Positions 8,049 to 15,522 of a stretch of 42,337 bases of DNA are shown here, piece after piece. Source of the stretch: Clostridiales bacterium (GTDB lineage: Bacteria > Bacillota > Clostridia > Christensenellales > Aristaeellaceae); assembly GCA_004556985.1 (NCBI GenBank), contig SFFC01000010.1, forward strand, positions 1 to 42,337, read 5' to 3'. The position numbers and the translations under genes are program-made. Position 1 is the first letter of the stretch; every line of letters begins with the position of its first letter. A model generated the notes under the pieces. The model was given only the letters and a program-made list of their open reading frames with translations, was not told where the DNA came from and did no database searches.

Positions 8049-8939
8049 ATGGCAATCGAATCCCTTGGCGCGCTGATGGAGGCAGGAGAAGGCAGAGATC
8101 TCTTTGAGGCGGTCGTGGAGAGCGACTGCGTCGACCGCGGCGTCACGCGGGAGGCCTCCCTTGCGCAGATGGAGGCGCTCTACGCGGCCATCCGCCGCGC
8201 CGGGGCGGGCTATGATCCCGCGCTGCGCTCGCACAGCGGCATGGTCGGCGGCGACGGCGCGAGGATGCGCGCCTACGCCGCCTCGGGCAAAACGATCTGC
8301 GGCCCCTACATGGCCGGCGTCATCGCGCAGGCGCTGGAGATGGGCGAGAGCAACGCCTGCATGAAGTGCATCGTCGCCGCGCCGACGGCGGGCAGCTGCG
8401 GCGTGCTGCCGGCGGTGCTGTTGCCGTATCAGCAGCGGGAGCAGCTGCCGGATGAGGCGATGGTGCGCGCGCTCTACGTCGCCGGGGCCATCGGCCAGGT
8501 GATCGCCGCGAAGGCGTCCATCGCGGGCGCGGCGGGCGGCTGCCAGGCGGAGATTGGCACGGCCAGCGCAATGGCCGCGGGCGCGCTGTGCTACCTCGCC
8601 GGGGGCAGCGCGCAGGCAGTCTGCCACGCCGCCGCCATCGCGATCAAGAGCCTGCTGGGGCTGGTCTGCGACCCGATCGCGGGGCTGGTCGAGGTGCCCT
8701 GCGTCAAGCGCAACGCCGCCGGCGCGATGATCGCGATGTCCTCGGCGGATATGGCGCTGGCGGGCATCCGCTCCGCCGTGCCGCCCGACGAGGTGATCCT
8801 CGCCATGCGTGAGGTCGGCGACAGGATGGACGTCTCCCTGCGCGAAACCGGCCTGGGCGGCATCGCCGGGACGCCCTTTGGCCAGGCGATGAGCGAGCGC
8901 ATGGCCGCGGAGGCGGAGGAGGCCGGCGGCGTTTCTTGA
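8049..8939 (+). CDS. sdaAA: L-serine dehydratase, alpha subunit (Fe-S)
   Basis: A 296-residue catalytic subunit. Conserved stretches are RSHSGMVGGDGARM, APTAGSCGVLPAVL, AGAAGGCQAEIGTASAM and VCDPIAGLVEVPCVKRN. Cysteines C117, C165, C207 and C218 include the ligands of the oxygen-labile [4Fe-4S] cluster that binds serine. Length matches Bacillus-type SdaAA. It is co-transcribed with sdaAB from the promoter at 7314. The presence of an oxygen-sensitive dehydratase fits an anaerobe fermenting serine. Confidence 0.94.
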   Translation: MAIESLGALMEAGEGRDLFEAVVESDCVDRGVTREASLAQMEALYAAIRRAGAGYDPALRSHSGMVGGDGARMRAYAASGKTICGPYMAGVIAQALEMGESNACMKCIVAAPTAGSCGVLPAVLLPYQQREQLPDEAMVRALYVAGAIGQVIAAKASIAGAAGGCQAEIGTASAMAAGALCYLAGGSAQAVCHAAAIAIKSLLGLVCDPIAGLVEVPCVKRNAAGAMIAMSSADMALAGIRSAVPPDEVILAMREVGDRMDVSLRETGLGGIAGTPFGQAMSERMAAEAEEAGGVS

Positions 8940-8970
8940 CCGAATCTTCGCGCAAACCACTGCCGGGCGC

Positions 8971-9000
8971 TTTACAAACCCGCCCGGAAGGCTGTATAAT
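8971..9000 (+). promoter_or_regulatory. Promoter of the tat genes
   Basis: TTTACA (8971-8976), an 18-bp spacer and TATAAT (8995-9000), 33 bp before the first tat start codon. The -35 box lies in the loop of a 7-bp hairpin (CCGGGCG 8963-8969 with CGCCCGG 8981-8987) that may also end the sdaA transcript, though it lacks a T run. Confidence 0.75.
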
Positions 9001-9033
9001 AATCCTGTAACCATTTCGACGGAGGAGCATGTC

Positions 9034-9369
9034 ATGTTCAATATCGGCGCAGCCGAACTGATTCTGCTTCTGCTCATCGCCTTTGTCGTCGTCGGCCCGA
9101 AGGATTTGCCCAAGGTCGCCCGGGCGCTGGGCCGCTTTGTCCGCTACATCCGCACCATGATCGAGGAGGTCAAGCGGGAAACCGGCTTTGACGAGGTTGC
9201 CGAGGAGCTCAAGGGCGTGGAGCGGGATGTCAGACAGACGATCAAGGAGGCGGATGTCCGTCCGGACCTGCAAAAGACGGAGAAGGAGCTCAACAAGGAG
9301 TTCAAGGACATCGAAAAGGACATCAGCTTCAAGGAATTCAAGGACAACAATAAAACAGGAGGAAAATAA
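9034..9369 (+). CDS. tatB: Tat translocase subunit, TatB-like
   Basis: A 111-residue protein with one N-terminal membrane helix (ELILLLLIAFVVVGPKDLP), the glycine-proline hinge, an amphipathic helix (KVARALGRFVRYIRTMIEEV) and a long charged coiled-coil tail. The early glutamate, the GP hinge and the long tail resemble TatB more than TatA. It would form the receptor complex with TatC for folded proteins carrying twin-arginine signals. TatA is encoded 3 bp downstream. Many Gram-positives have only TatA and TatC, so the assignment as TatB rather than a second TatA is tentative. Confidence 0.8.
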   Translation: MFNIGAAELILLLLIAFVVVGPKDLPKVARALGRFVRYIRTMIEEVKRETGFDEVAEELKGVERDVRQTIKEADVRPDLQKTEKELNKEFKDIEKDISFKEFKDNNKTGGK

Positions 9370-9372
9370 CCG

Positions 9373-9567
9373 ATGAGACTGGGTACGATGGAAATTCTGC
9401 TGATTCTGGTGCTGGCGCTCGTGATCTTCGGCGGCGGCAAGATCGCCGGCGTGGGCAAGGCGCTGGGCCAGAGCATCCGCGAATTCAAGAACGAGGTCAA
9501 ATCCGACGACAAGGCCGAGGAGAAGGCCGAGAAGAAGGACGCGGACAGCGAGAAGAAGGGCGAGTAA
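9373..9567 (+). CDS. tatA: Tat translocase subunit TatA
   Basis: A 64-residue protein: a short membrane helix MEILLILVLALVIFGGGKIA, then the amphipathic helix GVGKALGQSIREFKNEVK and a lysine/glutamate-rich tail. Small size and the FG hinge are typical of TatA, the pore-forming component. GGAGG precedes the ATG at 9373. It follows the TatB-like gene in one transcript and is followed by a terminator-like hairpin, with tatC 135 bp further on. Confidence 0.87.
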   Translation: MRLGTMEILLILVLALVIFGGGKIAGVGKALGQSIREFKNEVKSDDKAEEKAEKKDADSEKKGE

Positions 9568-9607
9568 GCCCAAGCGGCGCGCAGTCGGCGCGTTTTCGCC
9601 AACGGAG

Positions 9608-9636
9608 GCGGACGCCCTCGGGCGCCCGCTTTTTTT
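9608..9636 (+). terminator. Intrinsic terminator between tatA and tatC
   Basis: GCGGACGCCC (9608-9617) pairs with GGGCGCCCGC (9620-9629) apart from one central mismatch, followed by seven T (9630-9636). As no clear promoter lies before tatC, partial readthrough may set the tatA:tatC ratio (inference). Confidence 0.8.
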
Positions 9637-9702
9637 GAGTCCGGCCCCGGGAGGCGCAAGGCCCGCCGGGAGCGGGCGACCATCTGAGCCGGAGGTTCCC
9701 CC

Positions 9703-10488
9703 ATGTTCAAGAAAAAAGACTCTCCCTCTGCCAGCGAGCATGACCAGAGCGTCAACGAGAACGCGCAGCCGCTGCTGGAGCATCTGCTGGCGATGCGCAA
9801 GCTGCTCATCGCCTGCTTCGGCGCGCTGGCCGTGGGCTTTGTCGTCGCGTTCTACTTCCTCTGCTCGCCGGTCATGGATTTCATCACGTCGCCCATCGAG
9901 GCGCGCGGCGTCCAGGTCATCTACACTGCGGTGAGCGAGGCCTTCACCACGCAGCTCAAGGTCTCCCTGGTCGTGGGCGTGATCCTGGTCAGCCCGTTCC
10001 TGTTCTACCAGATCTGGGCGTTCGTCAAGCCCGCGCTCTACGACAACGAGATTCGCCTGTTCCGCGCGCTGTTCTTCCTCGCGCTGGGGCTGTTCCTGCT
10101 GGGCATCGTCTTCTGCTATCGCTACGTCTACGCGCTGGCGATCAACTTCTTCCTCGTCGCGGGCGAGGATCTGGCGACGCCGCTGTTGTCGATCGACAAA
10201 TACGTCGGCTTCCTCTTCTCGTTCATCCTGCCCTTCGGCGTGGTCTTCGAGCTGCCCATCGGCGTCTTCATGGCCACGCGCATGGGCTGGGTCACCTACG
10301 ACAAGCTCAAATCCTGGCGCAAGTTCGTCTTCTTCGGCATCTTCGTGCTCGCCGCCATCCTGACCCCGCCGGATATCATCTCCCAGGTCATGCTCGGCGT
10401 GCCGATGTTCCTGCTCTTTGAGGTCGGCGTGCAGGTCTCGCGCTTTACCAAGCCGAGAAAGACGCCCGACGGCCTGCCGATCGAGTAA
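9703..10488 (+). CDS. tatC: Tat translocase subunit TatC
   Basis: A 261-residue protein with six predicted membrane helices. Recognisable TatC features are HLLAMRKLLIACFGALAVG near the N-terminus, FLFYQIWAFVKPALYDNEIR after helix 2 and ILTPPDIISQ in the last third, with a charged C-terminal tail. TatC is the membrane receptor for twin-arginine signal peptides. GGAGG lies before the ATG. An unusually long hydrophilic N-terminal extension of about 25 residues precedes the first helix. No Tat substrate was noticed in the window. Confidence 0.93.
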   Translation: MFKKKDSPSASEHDQSVNENAQPLLEHLLAMRKLLIACFGALAVGFVVAFYFLCSPVMDFITSPIEARGVQVIYTAVSEAFTTQLKVSLVVGVILVSPFLFYQIWAFVKPALYDNEIRLFRALFFLALGLFLLGIVFCYRYVYALAINFFLVAGEDLATPLLSIDKYVGFLFSFILPFGVVFELPIGVFMATRMGWVTYDKLKSWRKFVFFGIFVLAAILTPPDIISQVMLGVPMFLLFEVGVQVSRFTKPRKTPDGLPIE

Positions 10489-10508
10489 CCGCCGGTTTTT
10501 CCACACAC

Positions 10509-10540
10509 ATGGGGTCAGGAGCGGCTGCTCCTGACCCCAT
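10509..10540. terminator. Perfect 14-bp hairpin between tatC and lrgA
   Basis: ATGGGGTCAGGAGC (10509-10522) and GCTCCTGACCCCAT (10527-10540) are exact inverted copies around the tetraloop GGCT. There is no T run on either side, so it may be a Rho-independent-like stop of weak strength, an RNA-stability element or a repeat. Confidence 0.5.
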
Positions 10541-10614
10541 CCATGCTTTGCGCGCCGGATTCGCCCTCTGACGGGGGCGGACCGGCAAATTCTATGAGAA
10601 AAGAAGGTCTTTTC

Positions 10615-10986
10615 ATGAAGCTTATCCGTCAGTTTACGATCATTCTGGCCTTCTCCCTGGCGGGGGAGGCGCTGCATGCGCTGCTGCCGCTGCCCGTTCC
10701 GGCGAGCATCTACGGCATCGCGCTGCTCTTTGCCGCGCTCATGCTGCATCTGCTGCGCGTGGAGGATATCCGCGCCGCGAGCGGCTTTCTGATCGAGATC
10801 ATGCCTGCGCTGTTCATTCCGGCCGGCGTCGGGCTGATGGCCGCCTTCGGCGTGCTCCGGCCGATGCTTGTGCCCATCGCCGTGATCATGGCCGTTTCGA
10901 CGGTCGTGGTCATGGGCGTCTCCGGCCGCGTGACGCAGGGCGTCATTCGCCGCGAGCGCCGCGGAGAGGGGGAGCCCCATGCGTGA
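10615..10986 (+). CDS. lrgA: LrgA/CidA-family holin-like membrane protein
   Basis: A 123-residue membrane protein with about four helices: KLIRQFTIILAFSLAGEALH, then PVPASIYGIALLFAALML and IMPALFIPAGVGLM, all typical of LrgA/CidA. LrgAB and related pairs act in cell-lysis control and, in several bacteria, in pyruvate or glycolate transport. The frame extends upstream to 10543, but AAGAAGG at 10601-10607 places the start at ATG 10615. It overlaps the lrgB gene by 8 bp. The serine dehydratase, which produces pyruvate, is nearby, but a link is speculation. Confidence 0.87.
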   Translation: MKLIRQFTIILAFSLAGEALHALLPLPVPASIYGIALLFAALMLHLLRVEDIRAASGFLIEIMPALFIPAGVGLMAAFGVLRPMLVPIAVIMAVSTVVVMGVSGRVTQGVIRRERRGEGEPHA

Positions 10987-11671
10987 GTTTGCCGCCTCCT
11001 CCGCGTATCTGGGCCTGCTGATCAGCCTGGCCGTCTACCTCCTGGGCCTGAAGCTCAAGCAGAAGACGGGCCTGGCGCTCTTCAATCCGCTGCTGGTCGC
11101 CGTCGCGGGCACGATGCTCCTCCTGCTCGCCTTGGACATCGATTACGAGGATTACAGCCGCAGCGCCCGGCTGCTCAGCGACCTGCTGACCCCGGCGACC
11201 GTCTGCCTCGCCGTGCCGCTCTATGAGCAGTTTGAGCGCCTGCGGGCGCATGCGCGCGCCGTGCTCGCGGGCATCGTCTCCGGCGTCGTCGCGAGCCTCC
11301 TGTGCGTGCTTGTGCTCTGCGCGCTCTTCGGGCTTGACCATGCGGCCTATGTCACGCTGCTGCCCAAGTCGATCACGACGGCCATCGGCATGGGCGTGTG
11401 CGAGGAGCTGGGCGGCCACGTCGCCATCACCGTCGCCGTCATCATCATGACCGGCATCCTGGGCAACATGATCGCGGAGACGGTCTTCCGCCTCCTGCGC
11501 ATCGAGGAGCCGATCGCCCGCGGCGTCGCGCTGGGCACCTCCGCGCACGCCATCGGTACGGCCAAGGCGTTGGAGCTGGGCGAGGTCGAGGGTGCGATGA
11601 GCAGCCTTTCCATCGCCGTCGCGGGCATTCTGACGGTGTTCGGCGCCAGCCTCTTCGCAGGCTTCCTCTGA
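10979..11671 (+). CDS. lrgB: LrgB/CidB-family membrane protein
   Basis: A 230-residue polytopic protein with family features: TGLALFNPLLVAV in the first third, VTLLPKSITTAIGM in the middle (the KS-T segment is highly conserved in LrgB) and ALGTSAHAIGTAKALELGE near the end. It forms a unit with LrgA through an 8-bp overlap (ATGCGTGA). Usual regulators (LytSR) are not in this window. Length agrees with the family. Confidence 0.92.
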   Translation: MREFAASSAYLGLLISLAVYLLGLKLKQKTGLALFNPLLVAVAGTMLLLLALDIDYEDYSRSARLLSDLLTPATVCLAVPLYEQFERLRAHARAVLAGIVSGVVASLLCVLVLCALFGLDHAAYVTLLPKSITTAIGMGVCEELGGHVAITVAVIIMTGILGNMIAETVFRLLRIEEPIARGVALGTSAHAIGTAKALELGEVEGAMSSLSIAVAGILTVFGASLFAGFL

Positions 11672-11711
11672 TCCGGGCGGGGGAAACGGGGAGGCGCTCT
11701 GCCGCAGAAAC

Positions 11712-11779
11712 AGGATTCCATAAACAAACAGCGGGGAGCGCTTTGCGGCGCATTCCTCGCTGTTTGTTTATGGAATCCT
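11712..11779. repeat. 22-bp perfect inverted repeat between convergent genes
   Basis: The arm at 11712-11733 (beginning AGGATTCCATAAACAAACAG) has its exact reverse complement at 11758-11779. The stem can be prolonged inward by five further pairs including two G-U. The loop itself contains GCGC pairs. It lies between lrgB (+) and the alpha-galactosidase gene (-) and has no T run. Its A+T content is well above that of the neighbourhood. It may be a two-way transcription barrier or a small mobile-type repeat. Confidence 0.7.
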
Positions 11780-11878
11780 TGGGGCAAGGCAACGGCCTCG
11801 GGCACAGAGCCGGAGAACTCCCGGCCCTTTGTCGGAGCCGAAACCGGCAGCATGCCAGCCCGGCGCGGTCCTTCTCCG

Positions 11879-14047
11879 TCAAAGCGCCAGTAAATGGAAT
11901 TGCGTGGCGGTGTAATCGCCCAGCGGGAGCTTGGGCGCGATGCCGTGGTACATCAGCTCGTCGCCGCCGTAGACGCGCCCGGTTTCCTCGTCGCGGTAGT
12001 CAAGCGCCGGATCGAGCCCGGCGAGGCGCAGCAGCGAGGGCTTTGTGTTGGGCTGGGCGAGGGCATGCACATGCGTGACGACGGCCTCGCGCCGGTCGGG
12101 CGAGACGCTCATGAACGCGCATTCGTTCGTTTCAAACGGCGAGCGCAGGCGGTAAAGCGTGCCATAGAGCAGCACGGTCTGCATCGCCTTGACGCGCTCG
12201 TTGAGCCGCGCGATGGTCTCAAGCTCCTCCGGAGACAGCTTCCCGAGGTCGAGCTCGTAGCCGTAGGTGCCGCCCATGGCGACGGCGGCGCGCGTTTCGA
12301 GCGGGGAGATGCGGCCCGTCTGATGGTTCGGCACGGCGGAGACATGCGCGCCCATCGTGGAGGGCGGGAAGACGAGCGAGGTCGCGTATTGGATGCGGCA
12401 GCGCATCCAGGCGTCGGTGTCGTCGGAGCACCAGGCCTGCGGCATCAGGCACATGAGCCCCAGGTCAAAGCGCCCGCCGCCGCCCGCGCAGCTCTCAAAG
12501 AGCACGTTCGGGAACTGCGCGATGACGCGGCGCATGATGTCGTAGAGGCCGAGAATGTAGCGATGCCCGAGCTCCTTCTGCCGCGCGGCGGGCAGCGCCT
12601 CCGAGCCCCACATGTTGATGTTGCGGTTCATGTCCCACTTGACGTAGTCGACGTTTCCGCGCCGCAGCGCTGCGCTGATGGCGTCGACAATGTAGTCGCG
12701 CACGTCGGCGCGGGAGAGGTCGAGCACGAGCTGATGGCGGGACTCGATGCGCATGCGGTTTCCGGCATGGATGCACCAGTCGGGGTGGGCGCGGTAGAGG
12801 TCGCTGTCCGGGGAGATCATCTCCGGCTCGACCCACAGGCCGAACTTCATGCCCAGCGCGTGAATCCGCTCGCTCAGGCCGGCAAGGCCGTGGGGCAGCT
12901 TGCGCAGGTCGTCGACCCAGTCGCCCAGGGAGCAGTTGTCGCTGTCCCTGTGGCCGAACCAGCCGTCGTCGAGCACAAAGAGATCGATGCCCACGCCCTG
13001 CGCCGTCTTGGCCAGGGAGAGGAGCTTCTCCTCGTCAAAGCCGAAGTAGGTTGCCTCCCAGTTGTTGATGAGCAGCGGGCGGTTTGTCCTCGCGTAGGGG
13101 CCGGTCGTGATATGCGCATGCACGAGCGCATGCAGCTGGCGGCTCATGCCGCCCAGGCCCTCGGGGGAGTAGCAGAGATAGGCCTCCGGCGTCTGGAAGG
13201 CCGCGCCGGGCTCGAGCGTCCAGGCAAAGTCGACCGGCTGAATGCCCAGCTGCGCGCGGGCCATGCCATGCTGATCGACCTGAACGGAGGCGGAAAAGCT
13301 GCCGGAATAGCACAGCGCCATCGCGTAGACCTCGCCCTGCGCCTCGGTCGCGCCCGGGGCGAGCAGCGCCAGGAACGGGCTGGTCTGCACGCTCGACGCG
13401 CCGCGCGTCGTGGAGACGCCCTGGTCGCCCTGAACGAGCGGGCGCGTCGCGATCTGCCGCTCGCGCGCCCAGGCGCCGCTGAGCGTCAGCAGGGAGAAAT
13501 CGGCCTTTTCAAAGTCGACGCAGGCGCTGAGCGCGCGCTCGAGGATGACCGGCGACGCGCCGCCGTTGACGATGCGCGCGCTGCGGGCGACGATGTCCGT
13601 ATCCGCGTAGATCGTGTAGGCGAGCTCGACGGTCAGGCCGCTTTCTGCGTCGGCAAGGGTCAGCAGCAGCGTCTGCGCGCCCTCGCCGCGGGCGCAGGGC
13701 AGCCCCTCGAGAGACGGCTTGCCCTCAAGAATCGCATGGCCGGCGTAGCGCAGGTCGAGCGCGGCCGTGCCGTCGCCGTGGCGCACGGCGAGCATGCCCT
13801 CGCGCAGGTCGCCGCCGCCCATGACCGGGCATTCCTGGGGCAGCAGGTCAAGCGGCGTCTCATGCAGGGAGAAGCTCTCGTCCGTGTACGGGCACAGGCG
13901 GGAGAGCAGATCGTCCGAGACGGCGCGCAGGCGGCGGCCCCAGTACAGGTGCAACGGATACGCGCCCGCCGCGAGGCGGATGATATAGCTGACATGGTCG
14001 TTGGAGAGATGGAAGCAGCGGGTGCTTTCCTCGAAGATGATGGGCAT
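11879..14047 (-). CDS. Alpha-galactosidase, glycoside hydrolase family 36
   Basis: A 722-residue cytoplasmic-type enzyme without signal peptide that releases terminal alpha-linked galactose (melibiose, raffinose). Order: N-terminal beta-sandwich (about 1-310), then the TIM barrel with NNWEATYFGFDE (about 328-339), DDGWFG, KFGLWVEPEMISPDSDLY, YVKWDMNRN with nucleophile D472, and WCSDDTDA with acid/base D542. The 70-residue spacing of the two aspartates is that of family 36. ATG 14047 is chosen because GAGGAGG precedes it and the frame above it has no ribosome site. galM lies 10 kb away, but no galactose kinase or uridylyltransferase is present. Confidence 0.93.
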   Translation of the reverse strand: MPIIFEESTRCFHLSNDHVSYIIRLAAGAYPLHLYWGRRLRAVSDDLLSRLCPYTDESFSLHETPLDLLPQECPVMGGGDLREGMLAVRHGDGTAALDLRYAGHAILEGKPSLEGLPCARGEGAQTLLLTLADAESGLTVELAYTIYADTDIVARSARIVNGGASPVILERALSACVDFEKADFSLLTLSGAWARERQIATRPLVQGDQGVSTTRGASSVQTSPFLALLAPGATEAQGEVYAMALCYSGSFSASVQVDQHGMARAQLGIQPVDFAWTLEPGAAFQTPEAYLCYSPEGLGGMSRQLHALVHAHITTGPYARTNRPLLINNWEATYFGFDEEKLLSLAKTAQGVGIDLFVLDDGWFGHRDSDNCSLGDWVDDLRKLPHGLAGLSERIHALGMKFGLWVEPEMISPDSDLYRAHPDWCIHAGNRMRIESRHQLVLDLSRADVRDYIVDAISAALRRGNVDYVKWDMNRNINMWGSEALPAARQKELGHRYILGLYDIMRRVIAQFPNVLFESCAGGGGRFDLGLMCLMPQAWCSDDTDAWMRCRIQYATSLVFPPSTMGAHVSAVPNHQTGRISPLETRAAVAMGGTYGYELDLGKLSPEELETIARLNERVKAMQTVLLYGTLYRLRSPFETNECAFMSVSPDRREAVVTHVHALAQPNTKPSLLRLAGLDPALDYRDEETGRVYGGDELMYHGIAPKLPLGDYTATQFHLLAL

Positions 14048-14096
14048 AGACAGCCTCCTCGTTCCGGCCGCTTGGATGCGGCGAGATTGCGATTCC

Positions 14097-14125
14097 AGTA
14101 TAGGAAAAAACCGCCGCGGTGTCAA
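14097..14125 (-). promoter_or_regulatory. Promoter of the alpha-galactosidase gene, inside the preceding terminator
   Basis: On the minus strand TTGACA (plus 14120-14125), a 17-bp spacer and TATACT (plus 14097-14102). The -35 hexamer lies exactly in the loop of the terminator hairpin of the glycosyltransferase gene. Confidence 0.8.
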
Positions 14126-14141
14126 TGACATCGCGGCGGTT
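14105..14141 (-). terminator. Intrinsic terminator of the GT4 gene
   Basis: Read on the minus strand, AACCGCCGCG (plus 14132-14141) pairs with CGCGGCGGTT (plus 14109-14118), and six T follow (plus 14105-14110). The loop holds a second small inverted repeat TGTCA/TGACA. Confidence 0.9.
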
Positions 14142-14167
14142 GCTGCGGATGGTTTTTGGCGCCTCGC

Positions 14168-15337
14168 TCATTTTCCCCCGTTCTTCGCCTCGATCGCTTT
14201 GAGGTAGCACGCCTCGACGCGTTCGGCGAAGACCTCGGTGCCGAAGGGCCGGGCGTATTCGGGCGCGCGCTGCGCGATGGCGCGGCCCTCGCCCGAGAAG
14301 GCGCGCAGCAATCCGGCGAGGAGCGCTTCGTCGCTGTCCTGCGTCAGGATGCCGCAGACGCCGTCCTCGATGACGCCGTTGAGGCAATCGTCGTTGACGG
14401 CGCAGACGCACAGGCCGGAGGCCATCGCCTCGACATAGGTCAGGCCCTGCGTCTCGGAACGGGAGGCGCTGGCGAAGACGTCGCCGATCGCATAGTAGAG
14501 GTCGATCTCCTCCCAGGGCTTCGGGCCGGGGAGAGAGACAGCGTCTGCGACGCCCAGCTGCACGGCCATTTCGCCCAGGTATTCGCGCTGCGGCCCCTCG
14601 CCGACGATCACAAAGCGCACGTCGGGATGGCGCTCATGCAGCGCGGGGAAGACGCGCATCACGCGCTCCAGGTTCTTTTCCCGCGCGATGCGCCCGATGT
14701 TGAGCAGCACGCGCTCGCCCGGGCGCACGCCGCAGGCCTCGCGCGCCGCCGCAATCTCCTGCGCGCTGCGGCGGCCGGGCGCAAAGCGGGCGATGTCCAT
14801 GCCGCTGGGGATGACGTCGATGGGCGTGGTCACGCCGTACTTGTGCAGCAGGGAGAGCGTCTTCTCCGTCGGCGTGATGACCCGGTCAAACCGGTCGCAC
14901 CACCACTGCGAATACTTGCGCGCGATTTTGCGCGCGGCCTCGTCGGCGACGCCATGGGTGACATAGTAGGTGTAGTCCTCCCAGACGGTGTGATAGGTGT
15001 GTACGAGCGCGCTGCCGTTGCTGTGGGCGACGTGGCGGCCGAACGCGCCCATGACGAACTCGCTGTTGGTGTGCACGACGTCGAAGTCGAGCTTGACCGC
15101 CTCCCAGCTTGTGATGGGCGTGGGGAAGGCGAAGTTGCGGTCCTTGAGCGCGACGAAGGGGGCGGAGGCGATGTAGTGGATGCGCTCGCGCTGGTTTTCC
15201 TCCCAGCCCTTGCATTTGGGCGCGAAGACGTGAACCTCGTGCCCGCGGCGCGTGAGCTCGCGCTCAAGTGTCAGGCAGGAGGTCGCCACGCCGTTGATCT
15301 CGGGGTAAAACGTATCGGTAAACAGGCCAATCTTCAT
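14168..15337 (-). CDS. GT4-family glycosyltransferase
   Basis: A 389-residue GT-B fold enzyme. It starts MKIGLFTDTFYPEINGVATS, the usual N-terminus of GT4 enzymes that glycosylate diacylglycerol or phosphatidylinositol. Further motifs are LNIGRIAREKNLERVMRVFP (donor-domain start), FVIVGEGPQREYL and the E-X7-E motif in SETQGLTYVEAMASG. It uses a nucleotide sugar at the cytoplasmic membrane face, most likely making glycolipid; the acceptor is not provable here. The start at 15337 has AAAGGAGAG. It is transcribed alone from 15414-15442 and ends at its own terminator. Confidence 0.85.
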   Translation of the reverse strand: MKIGLFTDTFYPEINGVATSCLTLERELTRRGHEVHVFAPKCKGWEENQRERIHYIASAPFVALKDRNFAFPTPITSWEAVKLDFDVVHTNSEFVMGAFGRHVAHSNGSALVHTYHTVWEDYTYYVTHGVADEAARKIARKYSQWWCDRFDRVITPTEKTLSLLHKYGVTTPIDVIPSGMDIARFAPGRRSAQEIAAAREACGVRPGERVLLNIGRIAREKNLERVMRVFPALHERHPDVRFVIVGEGPQREYLGEMAVQLGVADAVSLPGPKPWEEIDLYYAIGDVFASASRSETQGLTYVEAMASGLCVCAVNDDCLNGVIEDGVCGILTQDSDEALLAGLLRAFSGEGRAIAQRAPEYARPFGTEVFAERVEACYLKAIEAKNGGK

Positions 15338-15413
15338 CGATGACTCTCCTTTGGCGGATCGGGCGGGAAGAGGCTTGCCAAGGCGCTTCCTATTTTTTCC
15401 CGTGGATGAAAAC

Positions 15414-15442
15414 AGTATAGCATAATTCTCTTTTGCTTGCAA
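15414..15442 (-). promoter_or_regulatory. Promoter of the GT4 gene, -35 shared with the divergent gene
   Basis: On the minus strand TTGCAA (plus 15437-15442), 17-bp spacer and TATACT (plus 15414-15419), with TG two bases before the -10 as in extended -10 promoters. Confidence 0.75.
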
Positions 15443-15465
15443 ATCGCGCCGGTTTGTGATAGGAT
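15437..15465 (+). promoter_or_regulatory. Promoter of the desuccinylase-like cluster, -35 shared with the GT4 gene
   Basis: TTGCAA (15437-15442), 17-bp spacer and TAGGAT (15460-15465). The hexamer is self-complementary and is the same one used in the opposite direction. Transcription would begin near 15472. Confidence 0.7.
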
Positions 15466-15479
15466 TTGAGGAGAAATAC

Positions 15480-15505
15480 AGGGGAGAGGTGCATCTCCCC
15501 TTTTT
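15480..15505 (+). terminator. Terminator-like hairpin in the leader of the desuccinylase-like gene
   Basis: AGGGGAGA (15480-15487) pairs with TCTCCCCT (15494-15501), and T5 covers 15501-15505. It starts about 8 nt after the expected transcription start and ends just before the ribosome site, so it could act as an attenuator or protect the 5' end. Confidence 0.65.
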
Positions 15506-15522
15506 GAAGGTGAGGGACAAAT

